In this document: one piece after another, positions 9,041 to 18,880 of the stretch
Numbering within the stretch: position 1 is the stretch's first letter
How the letters are laid out: each line of letters begins with the position of its first letter
Assembly: GCA_002494885.1 (NCBI GenBank)
Contig: DACV01000007.1
Location: forward strand, 494,001 to 558,000
Source: Methanobacterium sp. UBA44
GTDB taxonomy: Archaea; Methanobacteriota; Methanobacteria; Methanobacteriales; Methanobacteriaceae
Direction of reading: 5' to 3'
Length of the DNA: 64,000 bases
The notes under the pieces: generated by a model
The model's database searches: none
Seen by the model: only the letters and a program-made list of their open reading frames with translations
What the model was told of the DNA's origin: nothing
Made by a program: the position numbers and the translations under genes

Positions 9041-12000
9041 TTAGGATATATAGATTCTTGTTGCACTGACCTTATTGTTATTTGTTTCATTTGATTCCGG
9101 TATTACTCCAGTAACATCAGCTACTGCGATAATGTAATAGTTTCCTGGTGTGATATTTACTGGTATGGTACAGTTTGCTGTTGCAGTGGTTGTTGACCAG
9201 CCATTCAAACCATTAACAGTAGCATGCCCAATATACACATCATTACTGCTCTTAGTAGTGTCTGTAGACAGGTAATATGACACATAGAATGTATCTGTGG
9301 TAATTGAACCACCGTTTTTGATTGTGCTGCTAACTGAGTATCCTGTTGCGCCTCTTGCAGTGTTTCCACCAGTTGTTACTGTTTGAACGCTTAGATCAGG
9401 TCTCCACACGAAAATCCTGCTGCTACTGGTTTTAGCGTTATTTGCTTCGTTGGATTCTGGTATAATTCCTGTGGAATCGGCAACTGCGATGATGTAATAG
9501 TTTCCCTGTGCAATATCCTTAGGTATTGTGCAGTTTGCTGTTGCGGTGGTTGTTGACCAGCCATTTAAACCATTTACTGTAGCATGTCCTATATATCGGT
9601 CATTACTACTCTTAGTAGTGTCTGTTGAGAGGTAGTAGGATACGTAGAATGTATCTGTTGTGATTGACCCACCGTTTTTGATTGTGCTGCTTACTGTATA
9701 GTTTGTTATACCAGTTGCAGTGTTACCGCTCGGAGTAACTGTTTGAACGCTTAGATCAGGTCTCCATATAAAGATTCTACTTGGGCTGGTTTTAATGTTG
9801 TTTGCTTCATTTGGTTCTGGTATAATTCCTGTTGAATCAGCAACTGCGATAATGTAATAGTATCCCTGTGCTAAATCTTTTGGTATTAAACCCAATATCT
9901 GTGCATTAACTGATGAACCACTGGCTAAACCGTTTACTGTTGCATGTCCAATGTAGCGATCATTACTGCTCTTATACTGGTCAGTAGATAGGTAGTAAGA
10001 CACATAGAATGTTTTTGTAATAGTTCCACCGTAATTTTTAACTATACTGCTTACAGGATAGTTTGTTATTCCAGTTGCAGTATTTCCGTTTGTAGTGACT
10101 GTTTCAGTCCTTAAATCAGCAGGAGCAAGGTTTATTGTGTATGTTTCAGTGTACACTGGTGATGGATTACCTGCAGCGTCGATTGCGTAGAATTTAAGTG
10201 TGGTTGTGGTGCTTATTGAAATTGGGCCCGCATATTTCTTTCTTGTGCTGCTTGTTTGTGGATTGCTGCCATCTGTAGTGTAATAAGTTGTTGTTGGGTT
10301 TACATCAGTTGTAGTTAAAGTTACAGTCTGAATATCACTATAAGTGCCTCCGACTGGATTAGCAGTTACTGTTGGTGCTGTTGTGTCTATAGTATATGTT
10401 TCAGTGAAAATTCCAGAAGGATTACCGGCGGTATCTACTGCAAAGAATTTCAATAGTGTATTTGCACTTATAGCTATTGGCCCGGAATAAGTTAATCTAG
10501 TGGCGCTTGTTGTTGGATCACTACCGTCTGTTGTGTAATATATAGTTGCAGACTCATTTGCAGTTAAAACTACATTTTGAGTAGTATTATACAATCCACC
10601 AACAGGATTAGCTGTTACAGTAGGAGCAACTGTATCTATAGTGTAAGTTTCTGTGTAAATCCCTGAAGGATTACCCGCAGTATCCACAGCAAAGAATTTT
10701 AGAACTGTATTTGCACTAATAACAATAGGTCCTGTGTACTGTGTGCTACCTGTAGTTGGATCACTACCATTTGTGGTATAGTAAATAGTAGCAGGCTCAT
10801 TAGCTGCTAAAACCACATTCTGAGCAGAATTATACAATCCACCAGCAGGTGTAGCGTTTGCAGTAGGAGCAACTGTATCTGGAATAACAGTTAATGTGTT
10901 AAAGCTTGTTGCTCCAAGATAGTATGGGTCAACTGCAAAGACTGCTTTTATAAACCCTGGATAAACTCCCACACCCTGAGTGATGGTGTAAATCCATGTT
11001 GCAACACCATTAATATCTGTTTGGCTTGTACCCTGTATAATATTGTCCACGTAGAAATCAATAAATTTACCGGGAACAGCAATTGCATTTATATCCCATA
11101 AATTCGCTGTTAATGCTACGTTATCACCAGTGTAACCACTTGCTGGATTGACTGACATATATGATTGAGCAGGGCTTACAGTTAAAGTACTACTATTAGT
11201 ACTTGCATTATATCCTCCTTCAGCTAAGAATTGGGCCGATATTGGATAAACACCTGCACCTTGAGCTATAGTGTATTCATAAGTCGCTACACCAAGTGCA
11301 TCGGTTATTCCACTACCTATAGGTGAAGAACTATTGTTTACATAGAAGTAAACTGTTTTACCACTCATGACTGTATTAAGTGTATCTTTTAAGGTAGCAG
11401 TTAAATTCACTTTTCCATTATAGATACCTGATTTTGCAGTAACATTGAGTTTTGTTGGGTTATAATTCACTACCAGGTTGTAAGTAACATTACTTGCATT
11501 GTATATTGAATCTCCTGCAAATTGAACTAGGACCTGGTAAGTTCCTGGAGTTAAATTAGCAGTAAAAGGTATTGTTGCTGTACCTACGGATCCACTTATA
11601 GTGTTAGTTACTACACTTCCTATTGGTGTCCCGTTTACGCTGAAGCTTACTGTTTTGTTGTTTAAGTAGTTGTAGTTATTGTCTCTTAAACGGGTTGTTA
11701 AGTTTACTGTGTTGTTGTAATTCACATAAAATGTAGTAGAAAGCGGATAATATCCTGTTGGAGTTAAATTAATGGTCAGATTGTTTGTACCATTACTACC
11801 AGTATATCCAGTAGTTCCTGCAAATTGGGCTAAAATCTCGTAAGTGCCCTGAGTTAGTAGTGGTTTATAAGCCAGAGTCGCTATTCCGTTTGCAGCAGTA
11901 GTTGCGCTGCCTACAGGGTTACCATTTACGCTGAAATTAATTGTTTTACCACTTACAGGTATATTATTAGCTGTATCTGTTAAATTGGCTGTAAGACTTA

Positions 12001-13798
12001 CAGTGTTATTATAATATCCTGTTTTTGGTTCAACAGTTAAGCTGGTTGTACTTGGAGTTAATGTAAAGCTGTTTGTAGCATTACTTCCAGAATATACAGT
12101 ATCAGCTAAGAATGTAGCTAATAATTGGTAAATACCAGCCCCTTGAGTTACAGTGTATTGGAAAGTTGCTATACCTGCCCCATTAGTTTTTGCAGCACCT
12201 GCATAGTTACCGTTTACATTGAAATAAACCATTTTGTCATATAATGCTCCTCCAGTGAAATCTGTTAGAGTAGCAGTTAAATTGACCACGTCACGGTAAT
12301 TAGTGTTTACAGGACCGTTAACTACAAGATTGGTTGGAATATAATTCACAGTCAGGTTATTAGTGCCTATACTACCAGAATAAACTCCATCACCCAAAAA
12401 TTGAGCTAGTATTTGATGGATTCCTACGCCCTGAGTAATTGTATAAGGTAATGTAGCAATTCCTGACCCATTAGTTGTTGCATTACCCAATAAACTTCCA
12501 TTCAAGTAATAGTAGACTGTTTGTCCACTTATCGGACTTCCATTAGTTAGAGTAGCAATTAAATTAACTGAATTGCCATTATTGCCAGATGCTGGATTAA
12601 CCGCAAGATTAGTTGGAGTAACACCCGCTATAGTGACATTTCCTGCTATTGCTCCACTACCATCAACTGAAAATATTGGATGAGAAACACCAGGAGTAGC
12701 TCCAGCTGTGAAATTAGCTAATATTAAACCATTACTGGTAACTCCACTTAATGGGCTTATATTACCTAATGTATCACCAGCAAAGGTCACAGGTATTCCA
12801 TCAGGAATGTGACCTTCTGTAGTTGGGTCATGATAAGTATCCCATGAATCATACTGTAAATTACCAATTATGACTGAATTGCTATTTGGAGCTACAGTTA
12901 TGCCTGTAGGGGCTGTTAAAACGAGCCACGGTTCACTAAATACTGATACAGGTGATGCAGTGATTGCTCCTGCAGATGGACCAGTGTTAGAACCCCACCA
13001 ATTATATGGAGCATTTCCACCGTAATCGCTCCAAATAACAGCTCCATTTGCTGCAGTATTTCCAATAAATCTGCTAAATTGAACTGTAAATGATCCGTAA
13101 TTATTATAGATGACTCCACCTCTTAGGACAGCAGAGTTACTTATAAAATCACTGTTAGTTATGGTTGAACTACTCGCTGCATTTGAAATAGCTCCTCCCT
13201 GATTAGCTCTATTGTTTATGAACGTAGAATCACTTATGGTCAAATTAGGTGGGTTAGAGGATTGACCAGAAAACTGGATTGCTCCACCATTAGTACTTGC
13301 TCTGTTATCTTTGAAAATACAGTTTTTTATAGTTATTTTATTGGGACTTCCATATGTACTGTCAGATGCGATAGCTCCACCATAACCAGTGGCATTACCA
13401 TTTGCTAATGTTAAGTTAGCAAAAGTAACATCCAAACCAGTGTTGCTAATACCAAATATTCTACCAGTATTGGTTCCGTTTATAATGGTATTTTGTTTAC
13501 TTTCGCCAATAATGCTCATATTCTTGGTAATGCTAATACCATTTTCATTATACATTCCATTAGCAATATAGACTATTCCATTTGCCCCAACTATGCTCGT
13601 AGCGTTTTTGACTGTGAATTTAGGCCCGCTAGTACCATTCCATGTAGCAGATTGACCATCCCATGAGTCATTTCCTGCGGTATTAACATAGATCTGCGAT
13701 TGATCTGCAGCAACTGTGCCAATACCGAAGGAAAACACAACTGCGAGGCTCACTAAAACAAGGAAAATTATATTTATTCTCATTTTAGTAATATTCAT
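9041..13798 (-). CDS. Giant adhesin-like surface protein
   Basis: A 1585-residue secreted protein with an N-terminal signal peptide (about 1-31, ending VAADQS) and a strong AGGAGG ribosome binding site before the ATG. Domain order: a parallel beta-helix (about 35-270) built from right-handed repeats such as NGGAIQFSG and NQGGAISNA; a spacer; six bacterial-Ig-like repeats (about 390-985), each with a VNLTATL strand and a TQGxGxYxxxAQF strand; three chitobiase-type repeats (about 985-1235) with the motif YYTTxGSDPTT and AVDTAGNPSG; three CARDB repeats (about 1235-1585) with SYYLSTD and IIPExNEANN. No membrane anchor or sorting signal is visible at the C-terminus. Proteins of this type are abundant in Methanobrevibacter and Methanobacterium and are thought to mediate attachment. 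Internal repeats are also visible in the DNA. The ligand is unknown. Confidence 0.92.
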   Translation of the reverse strand: MNITKMRINIIFLVLVSLAVVFSFGIGTVAADQSQIYVNTAGNDSWDGQSATWNGTSGPKFTVKNATSIVGANGIVYIANGMYNENGISITKNMSIIGESKQNTIINGTNTGRIFGISNTGLDVTFANLTLANGNATGYGGAIASDSTYGSPNKITIKNCIFKDNRASTNGGAIQFSGQSSNPPNLTISDSTFINNRANQGGAISNAASSSTITNSDFISNSAVLRGGVIYNNYGSFTVQFSRFIGNTAANGAVIWSDYGGNAPYNWWGSNTGPSAGAITASPVSVFSEPWLVLTAPTGITVAPNSNSVIIGNLQYDSWDTYHDPTTEGHIPDGIPVTFAGDTLGNISPLSGVTSNGLILANFTAGATPGVSHPIFSVDGSGAIAGNVTIAGVTPTNLAVNPASGNNGNSVNLIATLTNGSPISGQTVYYYLNGSLLGNATTNGSGIATLPYTITQGVGIHQILAQFLGDGVYSGSIGTNNLTVNYIPTNLVVNGPVNTNYRDVVNLTATLTDFTGGALYDKMVYFNVNGNYAGAAKTNGAGIATFQYTVTQGAGIYQLLATFLADTVYSGSNATNSFTLTPSTTSLTVEPKTGYYNNTVSLTANLTDTANNIPVSGKTINFSVNGNPVGSATTAANGIATLAYKPLLTQGTYEILAQFAGTTGYTGSNGTNNLTINLTPTGYYPLSTTFYVNYNNTVNLTTRLRDNNYNYLNNKTVSFSVNGTPIGSVVTNTISGSVGTATIPFTANLTPGTYQVLVQFAGDSIYNASNVTYNLVVNYNPTKLNVTAKSGIYNGKVNLTATLKDTLNTVMSGKTVYFYVNNSSSPIGSGITDALGVATYEYTIAQGAGVYPISAQFLAEGGYNASTNSSTLTVSPAQSYMSVNPASGYTGDNVALTANLWDINAIAVPGKFIDFYVDNIIQGTSQTDINGVATWIYTITQGVGVYPGFIKAVFAVDPYYLGATSFNTLTVIPDTVAPTANATPAGGLYNSAQNVVLAANEPATIYYTTNGSDPTTGSTQYTGPIVISANTVLKFFAVDTAGNPSGIYTETYTIDTVAPTVTANPVGGLYNTTQNVVLTANESATIYYTTDGSDPTTSATRLTYSGPIAISANTLLKFFAVDTAGNPSGIFTETYTIDTTAPTVTANPVGGTYSDIQTVTLTTTDVNPTTTYYTTDGSNPQTSSTRKKYAGPISISTTTTLKFYAIDAAGNPSPVYTETYTINLAPADLRTETVTTNGNTATGITNYPVSSIVKNYGGTITKTFYVSYYLSTDQYKSSNDRYIGHATVNGLASGSSVNAQILGLIPKDLAQGYYYIIAVADSTGIIPEPNEANNIKTSPSRIFIWRPDLSVQTVTPSGNTATGITNYTVSSTIKNGGSITTDTFYVSYYLSTDTTKSSNDRYIGHATVNGLNGWSTTTATANCTIPKDIAQGNYYIIAVADSTGIIPESNEANNAKTSSSRIFVWRPDLSVQTVTTGGNTARGATGYSVSSTIKNGGSITTDTFYVSYYLSTDTTKSSNDVYIGHATVNGLNGWSTTTATANCTIPVNITPGNYYIIAVADVTGVIPESNETNNNKVSATRIYIS

Positions 13799-14093
13799 TT
13801 TATCTTACCTCCTTTTTCATTTTTAATTTAATTAAAAATTCTAATTATTAATTATGAAGATTATATAAAATAAATGTATGTTTTTTATGTTATTAGCGTT
13901 ATTTAATAGCAACACAAAATAATCTTACGCCCGAATAATGTAATAAATAATCTAAAATGAGTATTATATATAAAAACAAATATTAACAAATGAATTATTT
14001 AAAAAGCGTGCTATTCAATCTATCTTAATTCAAAATTAAATTTAAAAATCAAATTGGGAAATTTTTTATTCAATTAATAGGAAATATATATTT

Positions 14094-14519
14094 ATGCAAA
14101 AAACGATTATCCTAATTCCGATCATTTTAACTGCAGCAATTGTGGGATACGCTGTATTAAGTTCAGAAAGCGATGCAACCACTACTATACCTAACAATCA
14201 ACTAAACTGGCATACAGATTTAAATTCAGCTCTAAATGAAGCTAAAAAAACCAATAAACCAATTTTTATAGATTTTTATACCACATGGTGTACTTACTGT
14301 AAACAGCTTGATGAAACGACATTATCAAACCCTCAGGTTCAGGAAAAACTAAGTAAAAATTATGTTGTCGCAAAAATAGATGCCGATAAGTATCCTGATG
14401 TCGCATCAAATTATAAAATTTATGGATATCCAGCTCTACTGTTTTTAGATTCAAACGGTGGAGAAATTAAAAGAATTGAAGGTTATGTTGATGCAGATAC
14501 TTTATTAAATCAACTTTAA
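14094..14519 (+). CDS. Membrane-anchored thioredoxin-like protein
   Basis: A 141-residue protein with an N-terminal hydrophobic anchor or signal (residues about 3-22), a linker, and a thioredoxin fold. The active site is W65-C66-T-Y-C69 (FYTTWCTYCKQ), and the cis-Pro is in YGYPALLFLD. The fold is of the DsbD-gamma/thiol-disulfide interchange type. It is 10 bases upstream of a CcdA-type membrane protein, so the pair probably moves reducing power across the membrane to extracytoplasmic thiols. Confidence 0.9.
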   Translation: MQKTIILIPIILTAAIVGYAVLSSESDATTTIPNNQLNWHTDLNSALNEAKKTNKPIFIDFYTTWCTYCKQLDETTLSNPQVQEKLSKNYVVAKIDADKYPDVASNYKIYGYPALLFLDSNGGEIKRIEGYVDADTLLNQL

Positions 14520-14529
14520 AGAGGATAAT

Positions 14530-15153
14530 ATGGAAATAGGACTTTTACTTTCATTTTTGGCGGGTATTGCTTCAGTTTTATCCCCATGCGTATTGCCCCT
14601 TATCCCCCTTGTAATTGGATATTCACTATTAGAACAGGAAGCTTCAGAAGTCATTTCCTTTATTTTAGGATTCTTTTTAGTTTTTACCCTGATTATCACA
14701 TTTACAGTTCTTTTTACAGCTGCAATTAATTATTATCTCTATTATTTCAGATTTATTGCAGCTATTATCATAATTTTAATTGGCATTTTATTTATTCTAA
14801 ATAAAAAAGCTTTTAAAATTTCATATAAGCCAGTTCAACATGGAAATAAAAATATTCGGTCTTTTTTAATGGGTTTTTTAACCTCTCTTGCCTGGTCACC
14901 ATGTTATGGATCATATTTAATTGCAGTAATAGCATATAGTGCTTCAACAGGGAATATTTTATACAGCACACTTAATATACTGTTATTTAGCGCCGGTTTT
15001 TCACTTACAATCTTTTTCATATCATTAGGAATATCTCAGATAAATTTAAGAAAATTAATTAAATATTCGGACCACATAAGACTTATTTCAGGTTCAATTA
15101 TTTTAATTTCAGGGATTTATATGCTTTATGTATTATTATTTGGAGCAATATAA
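14530..15153 (+). CDS. CcdA/DsbD-type thiol transporter
   Basis: A 207-residue protein with about six membrane helices. The two family Cys residues are in LSPCVLPLIPLVIGY near the N-terminus and AWSPCYGSYLIAV near the middle, each followed by the typical Pro. CcdA proteins pass electrons from cytoplasmic thioredoxin to a thioredoxin-like partner outside, here almost certainly the product of the preceding gene. The stop codon overlaps the ATG of the next gene by one base. Confidence 0.92.
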   Translation: MEIGLLLSFLAGIASVLSPCVLPLIPLVIGYSLLEQEASEVISFILGFFLVFTLIITFTVLFTAAINYYLYYFRFIAAIIIILIGILFILNKKAFKISYKPVQHGNKNIRSFLMGFLTSLAWSPCYGSYLIAVIAYSASTGNILYSTLNILLFSAGFSLTIFFISLGISQINLRKLIKYSDHIRLISGSIILISGIYMLYVLLFGAI

Positions 15154-15977
15154 TGAAAATAGGATTTTTAGGATTCGGTGAAGTTGCATCAACATTATCA
15201 GAAGGTCTTCAAGAACATGGTGCTACTGTAGCTACTTGTGTTGAAGGAAGAAGCACCAGAACAAAGAATCTCGCAGGAAAATCAGGTGTAAATTTATATA
15301 AGACAAATATAGAACTTGCAGAAGTTTCTGATATTTTAATTTCAACTGTAACACCTTTTCAAGCAATTAAAGTAGCTCAAGAAGTTGGGAAATACACCAA
15401 TGGAATTTATGTTGATATAAATAATGTTTCACCAAAAACAACAAAAAAAGCACTCTCTTTTATAGATAATGGAAAAATAGTGGATGCATCTATTATTGGA
15501 AGTGTTAAAAAAGTATTAAATGCACTTATAATTGCATCTGGAGAATATGCTAACCAATTTACTGAATTAAATAATTATGGAATGAATATAAAGGTAATTG
15601 GGGGAGAAATAGGACAAGCATCTGCCATAAAGATGTTTAGAAGCTCATTTACCAAGGGAATTTCAGCTCTACTTTTTGAAACAATTTATAGTGCATATAA
15701 AATGGGAATCGATGAAGAAGTTCTTAAATATATTGCAAAAACAGAATGCGAAGGTTTTAAGGACTCTTCAATATCAAGAATAATAAGCAGTTCTATGCAT
15801 GCAAAAAGACGGGGCGAAGAAATGGAAGAAGTTATAGAATTAATATCGGAATATATAGATCCTAAAATGAGCAATGCAACAGAAAAATTCTTTAAATCTC
15901 TTTATAAAAATGTAAATGATCTTAAAACTCGTCCAGGAGATTATAAAGAAGTTTTTAAATTAATGGATAAAAAATAG
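15153..15977 (+). CDS. NAD(P)-dependent 6-phosphogluconate-dehydrogenase-like oxidoreductase (DUF1932)
   Basis: A 274-residue protein starting with a Rossmann motif (GFLGFGEVASTLSEGL). The N-terminal half resembles beta-hydroxyacid dehydrogenases/6-phosphogluconate dehydrogenase (STVTPFQAIKVA, YVDINNVSPKTTKKA, DASIIGSV), and the C-terminal helical half fits DUF1932 (IKMFRSSFTKGISALLFETI). The Lys in MFRSSFTKG may correspond to the catalytic Lys. Substrate unknown. It overlaps the stop of the CcdA gene (TAATG), so it is translated with the thiol pair even though no functional link is known. Confidence 0.85.
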   Translation: MKIGFLGFGEVASTLSEGLQEHGATVATCVEGRSTRTKNLAGKSGVNLYKTNIELAEVSDILISTVTPFQAIKVAQEVGKYTNGIYVDINNVSPKTTKKALSFIDNGKIVDASIIGSVKKVLNALIIASGEYANQFTELNNYGMNIKVIGGEIGQASAIKMFRSSFTKGISALLFETIYSAYKMGIDEEVLKYIAKTECEGFKDSSISRIISSSMHAKRRGEEMEEVIELISEYIDPKMSNATEKFFKSLYKNVNDLKTRPGDYKEVFKLMDKK

Positions 15978-15986
15978 GAAATTTAA

Positions 15987-16736
15987 TTATTTTAGGAAAC
16001 TTTCTACAAAATTTCTCGCCTCATTAAGCGCTTCTAAAGGAATTCCTTTAGGCATTCCACCAATATCTCCATGAGCGTCTTTTAATATTCCATTCTCTGC
16101 TCCCAGAAACATTCCTTCACTTGTAATTCCCATGAAAGTTGTAGGGGGAAGCATGGCAACTGCAACCTTATTTGCTTCTTTAACAGTTAAATCATTAGTA
16201 ACAACTGTAATAGCTCTTTCTTTAATGTTAACATTGCAAACAAGCAAATTATCTGCTTTTGGATGACCTCCAACACTTACAATTTCCCCCACTTTAAGAT
16301 CAATGGCAATGATTGGATCATCAATTTCTCCAAGGGCTAATCTTTTGTCAATATTTAAAATTATATTTAAAAAAAACCTTATTTTAGCGATAGCCTCTTC
16401 TAACTTGCTTTTTTCATCTTTACTAACTAAATCAAGAAAATTCCTATACCATCCTTCTCCACCTAAATTTTCAATAATTTCATTTGCTTTTTCCTTTAAA
16501 GAATTAATTTGAGGCATCTGGGCCAGATCTACAGGTTCCACATAAGAATAATAAAGTGATTGGATTTCAGGGATCATATCCTTAGCATTTTGAATTACTT
16601 TCCTTTTATTCCATCTTCCCTTTAAATTAGCCCCCTCTATTGTTCTTAAAAATAAATCCACTGATTTTTCAGCCACCAGTAATCGATAATCCTTGCTTGT
16701 ATCCCACATGTAATCACTACTAAATTTTAAATCCAT
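15987..16736 (-). CDS. tRNA-binding-domain protein (EMAP/Trbp111-like)
   Basis: A 249-residue protein. The C-terminal ~110 residues are an OB-fold tRNA-binding domain: DLKVGEIVSVGGHPKADNLL, then VTNDLTVKEANKVAVAMLPP and GMFLGAENG, the pattern of the MetRS C-terminal domain and EMAP II. The N-terminal ~130 residues are helical (KFSSDYMWDTSKDYRLLVAE) and not assigned. By family it binds tRNA, perhaps as an aminoacyl-tRNA synthetase cofactor. It converges on the dehydrogenase gene with a 9-base gap. Confidence 0.88.
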   Translation of the reverse strand: MDLKFSSDYMWDTSKDYRLLVAEKSVDLFLRTIEGANLKGRWNKRKVIQNAKDMIPEIQSLYYSYVEPVDLAQMPQINSLKEKANEIIENLGGEGWYRNFLDLVSKDEKSKLEEAIAKIRFFLNIILNIDKRLALGEIDDPIIAIDLKVGEIVSVGGHPKADNLLVCNVNIKERAITVVTNDLTVKEANKVAVAMLPPTTFMGITSEGMFLGAENGILKDAHGDIGGMPKGIPLEALNEARNFVESFLK

Positions 16737-16851
16737 TAATTTTTATAAATTTAATTCCCCTTTCCCATTTTTTTTATCTGTTTTATTCATTTAATGTATT
16801 TGGAATCCATATACATTTATGTATCTTATTTTAAAACCATGAGCTAATTTT

Positions 16852-16872
16852 CGAAATATTTAAGTATATAAA
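16852..16872 (+). promoter_or_regulatory. Putative archaeal promoter (BRE and TATA box)
   Basis: CGAAATATTTAAG followed by TATATAAATA is a good match to a BRE plus TATA element. It lies about 65-85 bases before the ATG of the PRC-barrel gene at 16939, leaving room for a short leader. Confidence 0.45.
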
Positions 16873-16938
16873 TAATTCTAATCTTATTTAGTTATTCAAA
16901 TTTCATAAATATTTTGGAAAAAAGATGCGGTGATAGTA

Positions 16939-17274
16939 ATGGTCGATTTATCTAGCCTATACAACTTAGATGTGTACACAACACGAGGAAAATACGTGGG
17001 AAGAGTTCAGGATGTTATATTAAACATTAAAAAAGGAAGAGTGTCAGTTCTTAAAGCAAGGGCAATGGCTCAGGATAAAAGAAGTGTTGGAATAAGGGAT
17101 GTTATAAAAACCAGCATGCGTTTTGTTCCTGAAGCTGATGAAATAAGGCCTCTTAAAGAAGAAGGAACTATAGATATTCCTTATGATAGAGTTCAGGCAG
17201 TTGGAGACATCCTCCTAATTAGTCCTGAAGTTTTAACAACTCCAGCCCCTGCAGCACCTCCTGCACAACAATAG
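16939..17274 (+). CDS. PRC-barrel domain protein
   Basis: A 111-residue protein. A GTG in frame at 16930 is part of the GGTGAT ribosome binding site, so the ATG at 16939 is used. Residues about 1-90 form one PRC-barrel (LYNLDVYTTRGKYVGRVQDV, then PYDRVQAVGDILLI), followed by a Pro/Ala tail (APAAPPAQQ). PRC-barrels are small adaptor folds found in RNA processing (RimM) and in photosynthetic and cytoskeletal proteins; archaeal stand-alone versions (CdpB type) have been linked to cell division. It is seven bases upstream of nadX. A second PRC-barrel gene is at 20558. Confidence 0.85.
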   Translation: MVDLSSLYNLDVYTTRGKYVGRVQDVILNIKKGRVSVLKARAMAQDKRSVGIRDVIKTSMRFVPEADEIRPLKEEGTIDIPYDRVQAVGDILLISPEVLTTPAPAAPPAQQ

Positions 17275-17281
17275 GGAAAAT

Positions 17282-18046
17282 ATGAAAGTAGGGATTATAG
17301 GATGCGGCGCTATAGCCCACATAATAACTAATTTTGCTGTTGAGGGCAAATTGGGCGTTGACCTGGAATTTTTTTTTGATAGAGACATAGAAAGGGCTGA
17401 AAATTTAGCCTTTCAAGTCGATGGAACTGTTGTTATTGAAATTGAAGACATGCTAAATAATGTAGACCTTGTAATTGAAGCAGCTTCTCCCCAGGCTGTT
17501 GCAGATGTGATTCCCCAAGTCCTTGAAAAGGGAAAAGATGTTTTGATAATGAGTATAGGGGCATTAATGGATTTTGAACTTAAAAAGAAATTAGAAGATA
17601 TTGCTGCATCAAATAAAGCTAAAATATATGCACCCTCCGGTGCAATTGTAGGTCTTGACGGAATTAAAGCTGCTTCTATTGGTAAAATTAAAAAAGCATC
17701 GCTTATAACAAGAAAACCACCAAGATCTCTTGGAATTTCTGCTAAAGGGGAAACCATTCTATATGAAGGTAAAGCATCAAGAGCTGTAATGGAATTTCCT
17801 ACAAATATAAACGTGGCAGCAGCGCTGAGTATTGCTTGCGGAAAAGATGTGGATGTCAAAATAATCGCAGATCCAACTGTGGATCGAAATATGCATGAAG
17901 TTCATGTAATTGGGGACTCTGGTGAATTCAAGACCATTACTAAAAATGTTAGATGCTCCATAAATCCAAAGACAAGTGTTTTAGCTGCTTATTCTGCGAT
18001 TAAACTTCTAAACAGCTTGAATGAGAATTTAATTATTGGAACTTAA
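17282..18046 (+). CDS. nadX: L-aspartate dehydrogenase
   Basis: A 254-residue enzyme with an N-terminal Rossmann motif (GIIGCGAIAHII), EAASPQAVADVIPQVLEKG, the GAIVGLDGIKAA segment, FPTNINVAAALSIACG and a C-terminal DPTVDRNMHEVHVIGDSGEF, all in family order. The enzyme oxidises L-aspartate to iminoaspartate, the first step of NAD biosynthesis in organisms without aspartate oxidase; quinolinate synthase would be encoded elsewhere. Length is standard. It directly follows the PRC-barrel gene and is probably cotranscribed with it. Confidence 0.93.
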   Translation: MKVGIIGCGAIAHIITNFAVEGKLGVDLEFFFDRDIERAENLAFQVDGTVVIEIEDMLNNVDLVIEAASPQAVADVIPQVLEKGKDVLIMSIGALMDFELKKKLEDIAASNKAKIYAPSGAIVGLDGIKAASIGKIKKASLITRKPPRSLGISAKGETILYEGKASRAVMEFPTNINVAAALSIACGKDVDVKIIADPTVDRNMHEVHVIGDSGEFKTITKNVRCSINPKTSVLAAYSAIKLLNSLNENLIIGT

Positions 18047-18139
18047 ATTTCAACTCATCATATTAAAAATATGATTTAATTTTATTATAAAAACAGTTAA
18101 AATAATTAGTAATCTCTTATAAACTAAATAACTGATAAT

Positions 18140-18862
18140 ATGAAGGAATGCGAAATTTTTTCGAGTTTAAGGGTTCCCTGCGGATCTAAAATCGTGGTGA
18201 GAATAGACGGCAGGAAATTTTCCAATTTATCAGGGGAACTTGGGCTTGAAAAGCCTTATGATGAGCATTTTAAGGATTTAATCATTCTAACATCTAAGGA
18301 TTTTTTTAAAGAATTTAATCCTGCATTTATCTACACATTCTCAGATGAAATAAACATTTTGCTCTCTGAAATACCATTCAGCGGAAGAATCGAGAAAATG
18401 GACTCTGTTTTTGCAAGTTTTATAGCAGGCAGCTTTACAAAAAACATATATAAGACTGAAGAATCCGTCAAGAAGCCTATCTCTTTTGATTCCCGAATAA
18501 TTCCCCTTCAGAAGGCAGGAGTAGTTGAATATTTCAAAGAACGACAAAATGAAGCATGGAGAAACTGTATAAATGGATACGCCTACTGGACTTTAAGAAA
18601 GGAATTTTCTAAAAAAGATGCTACTGAAATTTTAAGAAACAAAAAAAGCAATGAGCTTCATGAAATTTTATTTAAAAGTGGTATAAATCTTGCTGAACTC
18701 CCTGCATGGCAGAGAAGAGGCATTGGAATCTATAAAAAAGAAGTAATAATAGATGGATATAATCCATTAGAAAAGAAAAGAACACAATCCATGCGAAAAA
18801 AAGTGTATGTCGATTATGATTTACCACTTTTCCACATAGGGTTTTTTGATAAATTAATGTAA
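18140..18862 (+). CDS. tRNA(His) guanylyltransferase-like protein (Thg1 family)
   Basis: A 240-residue protein with the Thg1 palm-domain motifs: the first metal-binding motif in VVRIDGRKFSNL and the second in TFSDEINILL, then the AYWTLRKEF segment. These carboxylates coordinate two metals for 3'-5' nucleotide addition. Archaeal Thg1-like proteins add G-1 to tRNA(His) or repair 5'-truncated tRNAs; which applies cannot be told from sequence. Length fits the family. The JAMM gene follows 18 bases later. Confidence 0.92.
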   Translation: MKECEIFSSLRVPCGSKIVVRIDGRKFSNLSGELGLEKPYDEHFKDLIILTSKDFFKEFNPAFIYTFSDEINILLSEIPFSGRIEKMDSVFASFIAGSFTKNIYKTEESVKKPISFDSRIIPLQKAGVVEYFKERQNEAWRNCINGYAYWTLRKEFSKKDATEILRNKKSNELHEILFKSGINLAELPAWQRRGIGIYKKEVIIDGYNPLEKKRTQSMRKKVYVDYDLPLFHIGFFDKLM

Positions 18863-18880
18863 ATAATTTTTAATGATAAA

